Shown here in pieces: positions 1 to 9,188 of a DNA stretch of 64,000 nt. The notes beneath the pieces are model-generated. The model was given only the letters and a program-made list of their open reading frames with translations. It was not told the DNA's origin and did not search any database. The stretch's first letter is position 1; the number at the start of each line of letters is the position of its first letter. The translations under genes and the position numbers were made by a program. Origin of the DNA: Kribbella steppae (GTDB taxonomy: Bacteria > Actinomycetota > Actinomycetes > Propionibacteriales > Kribbellaceae); the NCBI RefSeq assembly GCF_004342025.1, contig NZ_SLWN01000004.1:186001-250000 (forward strand), read 5' to 3'.

Positions 1-404
1 GGCCAGTCGTACTCGGTGTCGGACGCGGCGTGCACACCGGCGTACCCGCCACCGGCCCGGATGTACCGCTCGAAGGCGGCCTGCTGGTCGGCGTTCAGTA
101 CGTCGCCAGTCGTCGACATCCAGATGACCACCTCGTACTTGGCCAGCTCGGTGTCGTTGAACAGCGACGCATCCTCGGTCGCGGTGACGGTGAAGTTGTT
201 CGCCGCGGCGAGTTCGGTGATCGCCTGGATGCCGGCCGGGATCGAGTCGTGCCGGAACCCGGCGGTCTTGCTGAAGATCAGTGCATTGAACGTCTCGTCA
301 CCGTGGCCGGGATGAGCCCGGGCCGGTAGGGGTATCAGCAGTGTCGCGATCAGGGCGAGCACGAGCGCACGAATCACCGTGCCGTGCCTGCGTAGCTGGA
401 TCAT
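1..404 (-). CDS. Secreted ThuA-domain protein, N-terminal part (runs off the window)
   Basis: Only the first 134 codons are visible. Residues about 1-31 look like a signal peptide: a basic start (RRHG), a hydrophobic core and an LPARAHPG cleavage region. A ThuA-type fold follows, with FNALIFSKTAGFRHDSI, the strand VVIWMSTTGDVLN and YAGVHAASDTEYDWP. ThuA domains resemble class I glutamine amidotransferases and occur in sugar-related proteins. Secreted actinobacterial versions often carry further sugar-binding or dehydrogenase-like domains, which would lie outside the window. The ATG at 404 has GAGGAG six bases upstream. The gene is 124 bp beyond xylA on the same strand, with no clear terminator between, so it may be the last cistron of that operon. 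Confidence 0.85.
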   Translation of the reverse strand, partial: MIQLRRHGTVIRALVLALIATLLIPLPARAHPGHGDETFNALIFSKTAGFRHDSIPAGIQAITELAAANNFTVTATEDASLFNDTELAKYEVVIWMSTTGDVLNADQQAAFERYIRAGGGYAGVHAASDTEYDW

Positions 405-528
405 GCGGAGCTCCTCATGGGTCGGATAAGGTGCGCGCTCCATCAGTCGGGGCGGGAAAGACCCCAGCTACTACAAGTCCCGTGCTCTGCCCTGCGCGGG
501 AGTCAGTACTCTCTCCAAATCAGGCTGG

Positions 529-1689
529 TCAGCGAACGCCGAGCAGGTGCTCCATCGCCAGCTGGTCCAGCTTCTCGAACCCGAGACCGCGCTCGGCCAG
601 CGCCTCCCGGTCGTACTTCTCGTTGCGGAGGTCGGCCAGCGTCTCACCCTCGGCCAGGGTGGGCTCGGACAACTCCGCGACCTTGGCCGCGGCCAGCGCC
701 TCGGCCACCTCCGGGTCGGCCCGGAACGCCGCCACCTTGTCGCGAAGGATCAGGTAGTTCCGCATACAGCCACGCGCGGTCTCCCAGACGCCTTCCTCGT
801 CCTCGGTCCGCGGCGGCTTGTAGTCGAAGTGCACGTAACCGTCGTACCCGGGCCGGCCGTCGGTGCCCTGCAGCACGTCGACGGTCCAGAACGCCTCGCG
901 CAGGTTGCCGGCGCCGAAGCGCAGGTCCTGGTCGAACCGCGGACCGTGCTGCCCGTTCAGGTCGATGTGGTACAGCTTCCCGTGCCACAGCGCCTGAGCG
1001 ATACCGTGCGCGTAGTTCAGCCCGGCCATCTGCTCGTGCCCGACCTCGGGGTTGATGCCGACCAGTTCCGGATCGGCGAGATCGTTGATGAAGGCAATCG
1101 CGTGGCCGATCGACGGCAGCAAGATGTCACCGCGCGGCTCGTTCGGCTTCGGCTCGATCGCGAACCGGATGTTGTAGCCCTGCGCCCGCACGTACGCACA
1201 GAGCAGGTCCATCGACTCCTTGTACCGGTCGAGGGCCGCGTTGACGTCCTTCGAGCCGCCGGACTCGGCACCTTCACGACCGCCCCAGAGCACGTACGTC
1301 GACGCGCCCAGCTCAGCCGCAAGGTCGAGGTTGCGCAGCACCTTGGACAGTGCGTACCGCCGTACCGACCGGTCGTTCGCGGTCAGGCCGCCGTCCTTGA
1401 ACACCGGGTGGCTGAACAGGTTCGTGGTCGCCATCTCGACCACGATGCCGGTGTCGGCCAGTGCCTTGGTGAACCGCTCGAGCACCTGCTGCCGGGTGCC
1501 GTCGTCGGGCACCACGTCGTCGTCGTGGAACGAGATCGCCGCGGCACCCAGTTCCGCGAGCTTCTCCACCGCGTAGACCGGGTCCATCGCCGGGCGGACC
1601 GCCGTACCGAAGACGTCGACGCCCTGCCAGCCGATCGTCCACAGACCGAACGAGAACTTGTCGTCCCTGGTCGGGGTATAGCTCTTCAT
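529..1689 (-). CDS. xylA: Xylose isomerase
   Basis: Interconverts D-xylose and D-xylulose (often also glucose and fructose) in the cytosol with two divalent metals. At 386 residues it has the length of the short, actinobacterial class. The TIM-barrel signatures are complete: ISFHDDD near residue 55 (catalytic His), [22 protein letters not shown], the metal-binding [26 protein letters not shown] and [19 protein letters not shown]. The ATG overlaps the preceding oxidoreductase stop as ATGA, with AGGAG eight bases upstream, so translation is probably coupled. It sits in a ROK-regulated ABC sugar operon. No xylulokinase gene is next to it. Confidence 0.96.
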   Translation of the reverse strand: MKSYTPTRDDKFSFGLWTIGWQGVDVFGTAVRPAMDPVYAVEKLAELGAAAISFHDDDVVPDDGTRQQVLERFTKALADTGIVVEMATTNLFSHPVFKDGGLTANDRSVRRYALSKVLRNLDLAAELGASTYVLWGGREGAESGGSKDVNAALDRYKESMDLLCAYVRAQGYNIRFAIEPKPNEPRGDILLPSIGHAIAFINDLADPELVGINPEVGHEQMAGLNYAHGIAQALWHGKLYHIDLNGQHGPRFDQDLRFGAGNLREAFWTVDVLQGTDGRPGYDGYVHFDYKPPRTEDEEGVWETARGCMRNYLILRDKVAAFRADPEVAEALAAAKVAELSEPTLAEGETLADLRNEKYDREALAERGLGFEKLDQLAMEHLLGVR

Positions 1690-2849
1690 TCAGGAATCTC
1701 CTGCCATTGTCGTGAGGTCGAACTGGCCTCGACCGCGGCCAGCACCCGCTGGACCCGCAGCCCGTCGGCGAACGACGGTGTCGGATCGGCTTCATCGGCG
1801 ATCGCGGTGACCAGGTCGACGACCTGATGGGTGAACCCGTGCTCGTAACCGAGCAGGTGGCCGGGCGGCCACCACGCTCCGACGTACGGGTGGGCGGACT
1901 CGGTGGCGAGGATCCGCCGGAAACCGGCGGTGCGCGCGTCCTCGGTCGCGTCGTAGAAGTGCAGGAGGTTCATGTCCTCGAAGTCGAACGCGAGGCTGCC
2001 CAGGCTGCCGTTGATCTCGATCCGGATCGCGTTCTTCCGGCCGGTGGCGAAGCGGGTCGCCTCGAAGACGCCGAGTGCACCGGAGCCGAACCTGGCCAGG
2101 AACACGGCCGCGTCGTCGACCGTGACCGGTCCCCGTTCGCTGCCCGCCGTACCGGCCAGACCGGAGTGCTCGGCCGCGACCGGGCGCTCCTTCACGAACG
2201 TCTCCAGCTGACCGCTCACCTCGGCGATGTTGTCGCCGGTGATGAACTGGGTCAGGTCGATGATGTGCGCACCGATGTCACCGAGCGCGCCGGAGCCGGC
2301 CTTCTCCTTGTCCAGCCGCCACGACAGCGGCGCCTCCGGGTCGGCGATCCAGTCCTGCAGGTACTGCGCCCGGACGTGCCGGATCGTCCCGAGTTTGCCC
2401 TCGGCGACGAGCTGGCGGGCCAGCGCGATCGCCGGCACCCGGCGGTAGGTGAACCCGACCATCGACCTGATCCCCTTGGCCGCCGCCGCGTCGGCCGCCG
2501 CCGTCATCGCCTCGGCCTCCTCGACCGTGTTGGCCAGCGGCTTCTCGCACAGCACGTGCTTACCGGCCTCGAGGGCGGCGATGGCGATCTCGGCGTGGCT
2601 GTCCCCCGGCGTACAGACGTCGATCAGCTGGATGTCGTCGCGGCCGAGCAGCTTGCGCCAGTCGGTCTCGGTCTCCGTCCAGCCGAGCTTGGTCGCCGCG
2701 GCCGCGACCGCCTCGGGGTTGCGGCCGCAGAGCACGTTCATCGCCGGATTCAGCGGCAGGTCGAAGAAGCGCGGCGCGCTCCGCCAGGCCTGCGAATGGG
2801 CCGCACCCATGAACGCGTAGCCGATCAGGCCGATGCCCAGGTCTGTCAT
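1686..2849 (-). CDS. Gfo/Idh/MocA family NAD(P)-dependent oxidoreductase
   Basis: A 387-residue dehydrogenase of the family that oxidises sugars, inositols or their derivatives. Residues 1-120 form a Rossmann domain starting [18 protein letters not shown], with a [11 protein letters not shown] strand and the EKP motif in CEKPLANT, whose Lys is the usual catalytic/cofactor residue. The C-terminal alpha/beta domain contains [13 protein letters not shown] and ends near [14 protein letters not shown]. It follows the sugar-binding protein gene by 26 bp and overlaps xylA by 4 bp, so it probably acts on the sugar brought in by this operon. The exact substrate cannot be read from the sequence. Confidence 0.92.
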   Translation of the reverse strand: MTDLGIGLIGYAFMGAAHSQAWRSAPRFFDLPLNPAMNVLCGRNPEAVAAAATKLGWTETETDWRKLLGRDDIQLIDVCTPGDSHAEIAIAALEAGKHVLCEKPLANTVEEAEAMTAAADAAAAKGIRSMVGFTYRRVPAIALARQLVAEGKLGTIRHVRAQYLQDWIADPEAPLSWRLDKEKAGSGALGDIGAHIIDLTQFITGDNIAEVSGQLETFVKERPVAAEHSGLAGTAGSERGPVTVDDAAVFLARFGSGALGVFEATRFATGRKNAIRIEINGSLGSLAFDFEDMNLLHFYDATEDARTAGFRRILATESAHPYVGAWWPPGHLLGYEHGFTHQVVDLVTAIADEADPTPSFADGLRVQRVLAAVEASSTSRQWQEIPE

Positions 2850-2875
2850 TGTCGAGACTCTCCTTTAGCTCGCAG

Positions 2876-3922
2876 TCAGCTTTCGAAGGCAGTGGGCAGG
2901 TACTGGTCCACGTTGTCCTTGGTCACCACCGGCGCGTACAGCTGGATGGTGCGCGGCACCTCGACCTCCACCAGGTCGCCGAGGGCCTTCTTCTGCACCA
3001 GCAGCCGGGCCAGCCGGACACCGTCCGCACCCTGCGTGGACGGGTAGATGACGGTGGCCCGCAGCAGGCTGGTGCCGGACTTGATGTCCCGCATCACGTT
3101 CGCCGAGCCGGCCCCGCCGACCACGAAGAACTCCTTGCGGCCGGAGTTCTTGATCGCGGCCATCACGCCGACACCCTGGTCGTCGTCGTGGTTCCAGATG
3201 GCGTCGAGCTTGGGAGCCGCCTGCAGCAGGTTGGCGGCGGCCTTCTCACCGGACTCGACGGTGAACTCGGCGGCGACCCGGTTGCTCACCTTCAGGCCGC
3301 AGTCGGCCAGCGCCTCCTTGAAGCCCTGGCTGCGGGCCTGGGTCAGCGGCAGCGAGTCGATCCCGGCGATCTCGGCGATCACCGCGTCCTTCTTCCCCTT
3401 CATCTCCTTGCAGATGTAGGTTCCGGCCGAGACCCCCATCCCCTTGTTGTCACCGAGGATCGTGGTCCGGGCGGCGAACGTGCTGTCGAACTCCCGGTCC
3501 ACGTTCACCACCGTGATACCGGCCTCCATCGCCTTGATCGCCACCGGGGTGAGCGCGGCGCCGTCGAACGGCAGCAGCACGATCGCGTCGACCTTCTGGT
3601 TGATGAAGGTCTCCACCTGGCTGATCTGCAGGTTCACATCGTTGGTGCCCTCGGCAACGATCAGCTCGACGTCGGAGTACTTCTTCGCCTCCGCCTGGGT
3701 GGCCTTGGTGATGGCACCCATCCAGCCGTGGTCGGCCGCCGGTGCGGAGAACCCGATCCGGACCTTCTGGCCGGGTTCGTCGTTCTTGCCGGACGCGACC
3801 CCCTGAGGTGCGGCGGCGTTGTCTTCCTTCTCGGCCTCCGGGGTGTTGCTGGTGCATGCTGCCAGCGCGACCATGCTCAAACCGGCGATGATCAGGGTAC
3901 GGACGGAACGTGCGGACATCAT
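2876..3922 (-). CDS. Sugar ABC transporter substrate-binding lipoprotein (RbsB-like)
   Basis: Extracellular sugar receptor of a CUT2-type importer, 348 residues. A lipoprotein signal peptide ends in LAAC with the lipidated Cys at residue 23. The Peripla_BP_4 type fold follows: IGFSAPAADHGWMGAITKAT, QVETFINQKVDAIVLLPFDG, AGITVVNVDREFDS, and a hinge region near IAEIAGIDSLPLTQARSQG. GGAGG lies close before two adjacent ATGs, and the first is used here. The gene follows the permease by 7 bp. The family binds ribose, xylose, galactose, arabinose or inositols. Xylose is the natural guess because xylA is in the operon, but this is inference. Confidence 0.93.
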   Translation of the reverse strand: MMSARSVRTLIIAGLSMVALAACTSNTPEAEKEDNAAAPQGVASGKNDEPGQKVRIGFSAPAADHGWMGAITKATQAEAKKYSDVELIVAEGTNDVNLQISQVETFINQKVDAIVLLPFDGAALTPVAIKAMEAGITVVNVDREFDSTFAARTTILGDNKGMGVSAGTYICKEMKGKKDAVIAEIAGIDSLPLTQARSQGFKEALADCGLKVSNRVAAEFTVESGEKAAANLLQAAPKLDAIWNHDDDQGVGVMAAIKNSGRKEFFVVGGAGSANVMRDIKSGTSLLRATVIYPSTQGADGVRLARLLVQKKALGDLVEVEVPRTIQLYAPVVTKDNVDQYLPTAFES

Positions 3923-3929
3923 TGTCCTC

Positions 3930-4973
3930 CTAGGTGTTCAGAGTTCGAGCGGCGAGACGTTGCTGCAGCAGGACCGCGATCACGATGATCAGACCCTTGG
4001 CCACCGACTGGGCGGAGATGCTCAGGTTGTTCAGCGTGAAGACGTTGTTGAGAGTGGTGAAGATCAGGACGCCGAAGACGGTGCCGACGATGGTCCCGCG
4101 ACCACCGGACAGCAGCGTGCCGCCGATCACCACGGCCGCGATCGCGTCCAGTTCGTACAGCTGACCGTGGGTCGCGCTGCCGGTCGTCGTCCGGGCCATC
4201 AGCATCACCGCGGCGATCCCGCAGCACAGCCCGCACAGGACGTAGAGGGCGACGGTGTGACGCTGGACCTTGATCCCGGCGAGGCGGGCGGCTTCGGCGT
4301 TGCCGCCGACGGCGAAGGTACGGCGGCCGAAGGTGGTCCGGTTGAGCAGCACCCAGCCGGCCGCGGCGACCAGCACGAAGATCCAGACCAGCACCGGTAC
4401 GCCGATCAGCGAGCCACCGAAGAAGTCGACGAACGCGTTGACCGAGATGATCTGCGTCTTGCGATCGGCGATGATCTCGGCCAGACCGCGGGCGGCTGCC
4501 AGCATCGCCAGGGTCGCGATGAACGGCACGATCTTGCCGTAGGCAATGAGCACCCCGTTGACCAGACCACACGCCGACCCGACCACGAGCGCCGTGGTGA
4601 CCATGAAGATCCAGTGGAAGTCCGCCGCCATCTGCTGGGTCGCCAAGGTGGTCGCCCAGACCGACGCGAGCGCGACCATCGCACCGACGGACAGGTCGAT
4701 CCCGCCGCCGGTGATGACGAACGTCATGCCGATACTGACCACGCCGATGACGGCGGCGAGCCGCAGGATGGTCAGCACGTTGGCGCCGGTGGCGAACGTG
4801 TCGCCGGCGGTGACGATGCCGACGATGCAGAGCAGGACCAACGCCACCACCAGGCCGACGTTGCGTCCCGCACCACCCCTCAGCAGACCGCGCGACCGCG
4901 GCGCCGCAGGCGGAGTGACGGTCGCTTGCGACGACGCGGTTTGTTCAGGTGGGCGTGCGATGTCATCACTCAC
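3930..4973 (-). CDS. Sugar ABC transporter permease (RbsC-like)
   Basis: Membrane subunit of the CUT2 importer, 347 residues. A polar, Pro/Ala-rich cytosolic leader of about 38 residues precedes many hydrophobic segments of the BPD_transp_2 family. Family-type stretches include GMTFVITGGGIDLSVGAMVA, FIATLAMLAAARGLA and AVVIGGTLLSGGRGTIVG. Its ATG overlaps the stop of the ATPase gene by 4 bp (ATGA), typical of translational coupling. It should form a dimer with two copies of the neighbouring ATPase and receive sugar from the lipoprotein encoded just downstream. Confidence 0.93.
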   Translation of the reverse strand: MSDDIARPPEQTASSQATVTPPAAPRSRGLLRGGAGRNVGLVVALVLLCIVGIVTAGDTFATGANVLTILRLAAVIGVVSIGMTFVITGGGIDLSVGAMVALASVWATTLATQQMAADFHWIFMVTTALVVGSACGLVNGVLIAYGKIVPFIATLAMLAAARGLAEIIADRKTQIISVNAFVDFFGGSLIGVPVLVWIFVLVAAAGWVLLNRTTFGRRTFAVGGNAEAARLAGIKVQRHTVALYVLCGLCCGIAAVMLMARTTTGSATHGQLYELDAIAAVVIGGTLLSGGRGTIVGTVFGVLIFTTLNNVFTLNNLSISAQSVAKGLIIVIAVLLQQRLAARTLNT

Positions 4974-6472
4974 ACGGCACTTCCTTCCATCACCAGGTCG
5001 AGTACCTGGTGCTCGTCGATGTCTTGCGCGGGTCCGCTGTACACGGCCCGCCCCTCCCGCAGTACGACGACCCGGTCGGCGAGACCGAGCACTTCCTCGA
5101 CCTCGCTGGAGACCATCACGATCGCGACCCCATTGGCGGCCAGCTTGTGAATCAGGGCGTAGATCTCGGACCGCGCACCCACGTCCACACCCCGGGTCGG
5201 CTCGTCGAGCAACAGCACGCGGCAGTCCCGCAACAGCCAGCGGGCCAGCACGACCTTCTGCTGGTTGCCGCCGGACAGGTTGCGGACCGGCTGGTCCACG
5301 CCGACCGGGCGGACATCCAGTGCTCTGGTCAGTTCGGCGGCCGCTTCCCGCTCGGCCCGGCCGTTCAGGAATCCCCCGCTGGCGAACCGCTGCATGGTCG
5401 ACACCGTGATGTTCTTGTACACCGCCTCGTCCAGCAGCAACGCCTGACTCTTCCGCTCCTCCGGCGCCAGCCCGACACCCGCCTTGACCGCGGCCTGCAC
5501 CCGGCCCGGTCGCAGCGTCACGCCGTCGACCCGTACCGACCCGGTTGCTGCCCGGCGAGCGCCGTACACGGTCTCCAGCACTTCGGAACGACCCGAACCG
5601 ACGAGCCCGGCCAGGCCGAGGATCTCGCCGGCCCGGACGGTGAACCCGATCCCGGCGAACTCGGCCGGCCGGGTCAGGTCGGCCACTTCGAGGACGACGG
5701 GCGCCGTACTGAGGATCTCCCGGCGCGGCGGGAAGACGTACTCGATCGAGCGGCCGGTCATCAGCCGGATGAGTTCCTTGGTCGGCGTCTCCCGGGCGTC
5801 CAGACCGGTCGCAACGGTGGCGCCGTCCTTCAGCACGGTGACGCGGTCGCCGACCTGGCGGATCTCCTCGAGCCGGTGCGAGATGTAGACGACGGCGACA
5901 CCGCGCGCGGTCAGGCCGCGGATGACCCGGAACAGGTTGGACACCTCTTCGGGGTCGAGCACCGCGGACGGCTCGTCCATCACGATCAGCCGGGCGTCCC
6001 GGGACAGCGCGCGGGCCATGCTGACCACCTGTTGCCCCGCGGACGGCAGTGAGCCGACCGTGCGGTGCGTCGGGATCTCGCTGTGGCCCAGGCCCTGCAG
6101 GATCTCGCGGGCCCGAGCAGTCGCCTCGTGCCGTCGGCTGAAGCCGAACCGGGCCGGCTCGTGACCGAGAAAGATGTTCTCGGCAACGGTCAGGTCGGGC
6201 ACCAGGTCGAGTTCCTGGTAGATCGCGGCGATCCCGCGCTGGATCGCGGCGGTCGGGGTGTTGAGCTGCACCTGTTCGCCGTTGATGTGGATCGTGCCGG
6301 CATCGGGTTGGTGGGCACCGGTCAGCACGCGGATCAGCGTGGACTTGCCGGCGCCGTTCTGGCCGAGCAGGCAGTGCACCTCGCCGGAGCGGACGTCGAG
6401 GTCGACGCCGTCGAGTGCCCGGACGCCCGGGAACTCCTTGACGATGCCGGTCATGGTCAGCAGGTCGGTCAT
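4970..6472 (-). CDS. Sugar ABC transporter ATP-binding protein (RbsA-like, two nucleotide-binding domains)
   Basis: A 500-residue duplicated ABC ATPase that powers the CUT2 importer. The first domain has Walker A GQNGAGKST near residue 40 and Walker B RLIVMDEPSAVLDP. The second has a degenerate P-loop region (GLVGSGRSE) followed by LSGGNQQKV and RVLLLDEPTRGVDVG, as is normal for RbsA/MglA proteins. The frame stays open upstream of 6472, but MTDLLTMTGIVKEFPGV is the family N-terminus and its ATG overlaps the ROK stop by 4 bp. Both junctions of this gene are ATGA overlaps. Confidence 0.94.
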   Translation of the reverse strand: MTDLLTMTGIVKEFPGVRALDGVDLDVRSGEVHCLLGQNGAGKSTLIRVLTGAHQPDAGTIHINGEQVQLNTPTAAIQRGIAAIYQELDLVPDLTVAENIFLGHEPARFGFSRRHEATARAREILQGLGHSEIPTHRTVGSLPSAGQQVVSMARALSRDARLIVMDEPSAVLDPEEVSNLFRVIRGLTARGVAVVYISHRLEEIRQVGDRVTVLKDGATVATGLDARETPTKELIRLMTGRSIEYVFPPRREILSTAPVVLEVADLTRPAEFAGIGFTVRAGEILGLAGLVGSGRSEVLETVYGARRAATGSVRVDGVTLRPGRVQAAVKAGVGLAPEERKSQALLLDEAVYKNITVSTMQRFASGGFLNGRAEREAAAELTRALDVRPVGVDQPVRNLSGGNQQKVVLARWLLRDCRVLLLDEPTRGVDVGARSEIYALIHKLAANGVAIVMVSSEVEEVLGLADRVVVLREGRAVYSGPAQDIDEHQVLDLVMEGSAV

Positions 6473-7740
6473 TGGGCGACCCCCGTTTCGGTCCGGCCGA
6501 TCACCGTCGGGTCGACGAAGACCTGGTCGAGGGAGATCTGCGCACCACCACGCACCGCCGCGGTGAAACCGAGCTCCGACCTGACCACCCGGCAGCCGCC
6601 GCCGTCCGGGGCGATCACGCGGTCGCGGATCGCCGTCTCCAAGGGTTCCTTCAGCCACGGCCCGAGCACGGCGAAGTAGCCGCCGAGCACGAGCACGTCC
6701 GGGTTCAGGATGTTCACCAAGATCGCTCCCCCAATTCCCAGCCACGTTCCGACGTCCTTGAGTGCCTTCAGCGTCCGGGGCTCCCCCGCCTCGGCCCGCG
6801 TGGTGATCTCGGCCAGTCGTCGCTCCACGTCCAGCGACGGATCACGGACCGGATCGTCCTCATCCGTTGCCTTATGCAACAGTGCGGTCAGGCCGACGAC
6901 CGTCTCCCAGCAGCCGGTCCGGCCGCAGCCGCAGATCCGACCTTCCGGCGCGACCGGCATGTGCCCGACCTCGCCGCTGTACCCGCTCCCGCCGCGGAGC
7001 AGATGCCCGTTCGACACCACCCCACCACCGACACCGACCGCACCGGTGAGCAGCACGATGTCCTGGATCGGCTCGGCCTTCCGCAGTTCCGAGTACGCCG
7101 CCAGCGCCGCGAGGTTCGCCTCGTTGTCCACATGCAGCGGGTACGCCGGTTCGCCCAGCCGCTCGCGCATCTCGCGGATCACCGGGACCTCACCCCAACC
7201 CAGGTTCGGAGCCAGCTTGAGTTCACCGGTGTCGCCTTGGACCAAACCGGGGACGGCGAGCGTCACGCCGGCCACCTGGCCGCCTCGAGCATCCACAGCC
7301 GCCACGGATTCGCGCACCAGGTCGGCCAGCCGGTCGAGCGTCGTACCCGGGCCGAGGTGGGCGACGTCCAGGGGAATCCGTCGTTGGCAGACCGTGTCGC
7401 CGGCCAGGTCGAGGGCGGTGACGGCGAGGTAGTCGACGTTGATCTCGGCGCCGACGCCGCAGACTCCGGTGCCGTCGAGTTCGACGAGCTGTCCGGGGCG
7501 GCCGAGGGCACGAGTGGAGTCGGCCGGGCCTTCGCGGAGCAGGCCGCGCTCGACGAGTTCGGCGACCAGGCTGCTGACGGTCGCCTTGTTCAGACCGGTG
7601 TCGGCGGCGATCCGGGCCCGCGATCGCGGGCCGAGGTCGCGGACGTGACGCAAGACGACCGAGAGGTTGTTGCGGCGGAGCGAGACATGGTCCGCGGCAA
7701 CAACCCGGTTGCCCGGGCGGCGGCCGTCCGTCAGCGACAT
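6469..7740 (-). CDS. ROK family transcriptional regulator of the sugar operon
   Basis: First gene of the operon ROK-ATPase-permease-binding protein-oxidoreductase-xylA. Residues about 15-85 hold a winged helix-turn-helix (RARIAADTGLNKATVSSLVA). The remainder is a ROK sugar-kinase-like fold with GEVGHM and the zinc motif CGCGRTGC. The XylR-like members of this family repress sugar operons until the sugar binds. I chose the ATG at 7740 (MSLTDGRR) because GGGAG lies just before it; an earlier in-frame start at 7803 would fall inside the likely operator. That operator, at 7784-7804, overlaps the candidate -10 region, so the gene probably represses its own operon. Confidence 0.9.
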   Translation of the reverse strand: MSLTDGRRPGNRVVAADHVSLRRNNLSVVLRHVRDLGPRSRARIAADTGLNKATVSSLVAELVERGLLREGPADSTRALGRPGQLVELDGTGVCGVGAEINVDYLAVTALDLAGDTVCQRRIPLDVAHLGPGTTLDRLADLVRESVAAVDARGGQVAGVTLAVPGLVQGDTGELKLAPNLGWGEVPVIREMRERLGEPAYPLHVDNEANLAALAAYSELRKAEPIQDIVLLTGAVGVGGGVVSNGHLLRGGSGYSGEVGHMPVAPEGRICGCGRTGCWETVVGLTALLHKATDEDDPVRDPSLDVERRLAEITTRAEAGEPRTLKALKDVGTWLGIGGAILVNILNPDVLVLGGYFAVLGPWLKEPLETAIRDRVIAPDGGGCRVVRSELGFTAAVRGGAQISLDQVFVDPTVIGRTETGVAQ

Positions 7741-7783
7741 GCGACTCCCACCCCATCCCCTTGCTGTGAGCCCGGTCACAGAC

Positions 7784-7804
7784 TTTGTCTGTTGAACCAA
7801 CAAA
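7784..7804. promoter_or_regulatory. Likely ROK/XylR-type operator
   Basis: An interrupted palindrome of 21 bases, read as TTTGT-N2-GTT-N-AAC-N2-ACAAA, 44 bp upstream of the ROK start. It stands out as A/T-rich in very G+C-rich DNA, and its TTTGTT/AACAAA ends resemble known ROK-family operators. It touches the candidate -10 box at 7803-7808, a position suited to repression. Confidence 0.6.
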
Positions 7805-7831
7805 CTAAGTAGGGGCGGGAACTGGCGTCAA
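7803..7831 (-). promoter_or_regulatory. Candidate promoter of the ROK-xylA operon
   Basis: On the minus strand TTGACG (7831-7826) and TTAGTT (7808-7803) are separated by 17 bases, close to the actinobacterial housekeeping promoter pattern. Predicted transcription runs left through the palindrome at 7784-7804 into the ROK gene. Confidence 0.45.
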
Positions 7832-7995
7832 GATGTTGCGACCAAGTTTTCGCCGACGCTACTGGGGAAGCGCTCTCTCCGACTAGAGCCGGGGTTGGTT
7901 CCGGAACTTGCGCGAAGCTCGTTCGACTCTTGCGCGGTCCATCGAGCGTTTGTACGCTCGGCCCACTCTCCTGACCGCCCCACCAGGAGCTTCAC

Positions 7996-8325
7996 ATGAC
8001 CTTGTCTCGTCGCACTTTCCTCGCCGCCACCGCCGTGACCGCCCTGGGCGGCACCCAACTGGCTTCGGCCGCCAGCCCGGATCACGCGTTCAACATGCTC
8101 TCGCCGTGGATGGTCGGGGCGGATCAGCGACATCGCGGGCGCGGATCACTACTACAACAACGTGAATCAGCAGGACCAGGCCGGCTGCAACGCTTTCGGG
8201 ATCGACTATCAGCCCTGCGTCATTCCGGGTGATCTGCAGTCCGGGCATCGACGCCACGGCGACCTATGTGGCGGCAGTTCTACAACCTGGCCCGCGTCGG
8301 TGTGCAGGGTCTCCGACGACTTAGA
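7996..8325 (+). pseudogene. Frameshifted and truncated relic of a GH71/GH99-like secreted glycosidase
   Basis: AGGAG precedes the ATG, and the first 32 codons encode a Tat signal peptide (LSRRTFLAATAVTALGG, then LASAAS). The reading then breaks. From 8123 a second frame gives DHYYNNVNQQDQAGCNAF and GIDYQPCVIPGDLQ. From 8266 the original frame resumes with MWRQFYNLARVGVQGL. These pieces recall the secreted xylosidase/arabinosidase or GH71/99-like proteins of actinobacteria, recognised from memory. The intact family is several hundred residues, so most of the protein is missing, and the trace ends where the next gene (minus strand) begins. It cannot make a working enzyme. Confidence 0.7.
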
Positions 8326-9010
8326 AGAGCTCGAGGCTGTCGGAGGCGAGGGTGATGACGGCGTCGTCGAGGTAGAGCCGGCAGGCGATCGCGTGCCCGG
8401 CGCAGGTGAGCAATGCCGGGCCGGCCGCGTCGACGACGCGGTAGGCGACAGGGTGCTCGCAGCGCTCCACGGCGCCCTCGTTCTCGCGGTGGCAACCGAG
8501 CACGTGGCAGGAGACGGTCTCGCCGACGTTCATCAGGGTGAGGCCGTGCTCGGGGCAGACGCCCCAGCCGACGCCGCACGACTGGCCCTCGCTCGCGGCC
8601 AGGCGGATCAGGCTGCCGGCGGTCGCCTCCAGCTCACCGGCGATGGTCCGGAAGGTGCTGGCGGCCTGGTCGAGGTCACGACGGAAACGCCGCAGTTGAG
8701 GGGTTTCCGGCATCCCGCGAGTGGCTGCCTGCAGGTTCTCCGACAGCGACATCGCGGCGACGGCGATCTCGTCGACCCGGACCGGGGTGTTGAACTCGCC
8801 GAGCGCCGTACCGTTCACCCGGCCGTTGGGTCGCGGGGTCCACTCTGGCTCACGAGTCTCGTCCGGCGCGGGCCTCGGTTGCTCCTCCGCCTCGTCCGCC
8901 GGCATGTGGTTCAGGTGAGGCTCCGGTTGCGAACCGTGACCATTGGTCCCGTTCGCAGCCGCGGTCCCGTTCACCGGGATCCGGCTCTCCTGCGCTGTCC
9001 GCCCGTTCAT
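8321..9010 (-). CDS. Unrecognised protein with a Cys/His-rich C-terminal half
   Basis: A 229-residue soluble protein that I cannot assign. Residues 1-70 are polar and low-complexity (NGT, PE and PRP runs), probably disordered. Residues 80-140 are predicted helical (SLSENLQAATRGM, then LDQAASTFRTIAGELEA). Residues 145-210 hold seven Cys (145, 152, 168, 173, 184, 203, 210) and five His (155, 169, 174, 186, 206) in CPEHG, SCHV, GCHR, CEHP and CAGH, which suggests a zinc-binding module. No signal peptide or membrane segment is seen. It stands alone, and its stop abuts the glycosidase relic. Codon use is ordinary, so I take it as real. Confidence 0.7.
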   Translation of the reverse strand: MNGRTAQESRIPVNGTAAANGTNGHGSQPEPHLNHMPADEAEEQPRPAPDETREPEWTPRPNGRVNGTALGEFNTPVRVDEIAVAAMSLSENLQAATRGMPETPQLRRFRRDLDQAASTFRTIAGELEATAGSLIRLAASEGQSCGVGWGVCPEHGLTLMNVGETVSCHVLGCHRENEGAVERCEHPVAYRVVDAAGPALLTCAGHAIACRLYLDDAVITLASDSLELF

Positions 9011-9188
9011 ACAGCCTCACTCGTCAAATGCCTGGCCATCGCCATGCCCGCCCCCTGATGTGCCTCCGGTGGCCGATCGTGCCATGTCCCCGGTGCCCAC
9101 GACCAGAGGAAATCACCCAGCGTCACGCACTGCTCCCCCTCACTTGCACAACGCAACAATCCGCCCCAGACTTCGGACACATTCCCCA

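Noticed and set aside
7121..7132. TTGTCCACA DnaA-like box
   Set aside because: It lies within the ROK coding sequence and encodes a conserved VDNEAN stretch, so it is probably incidental.
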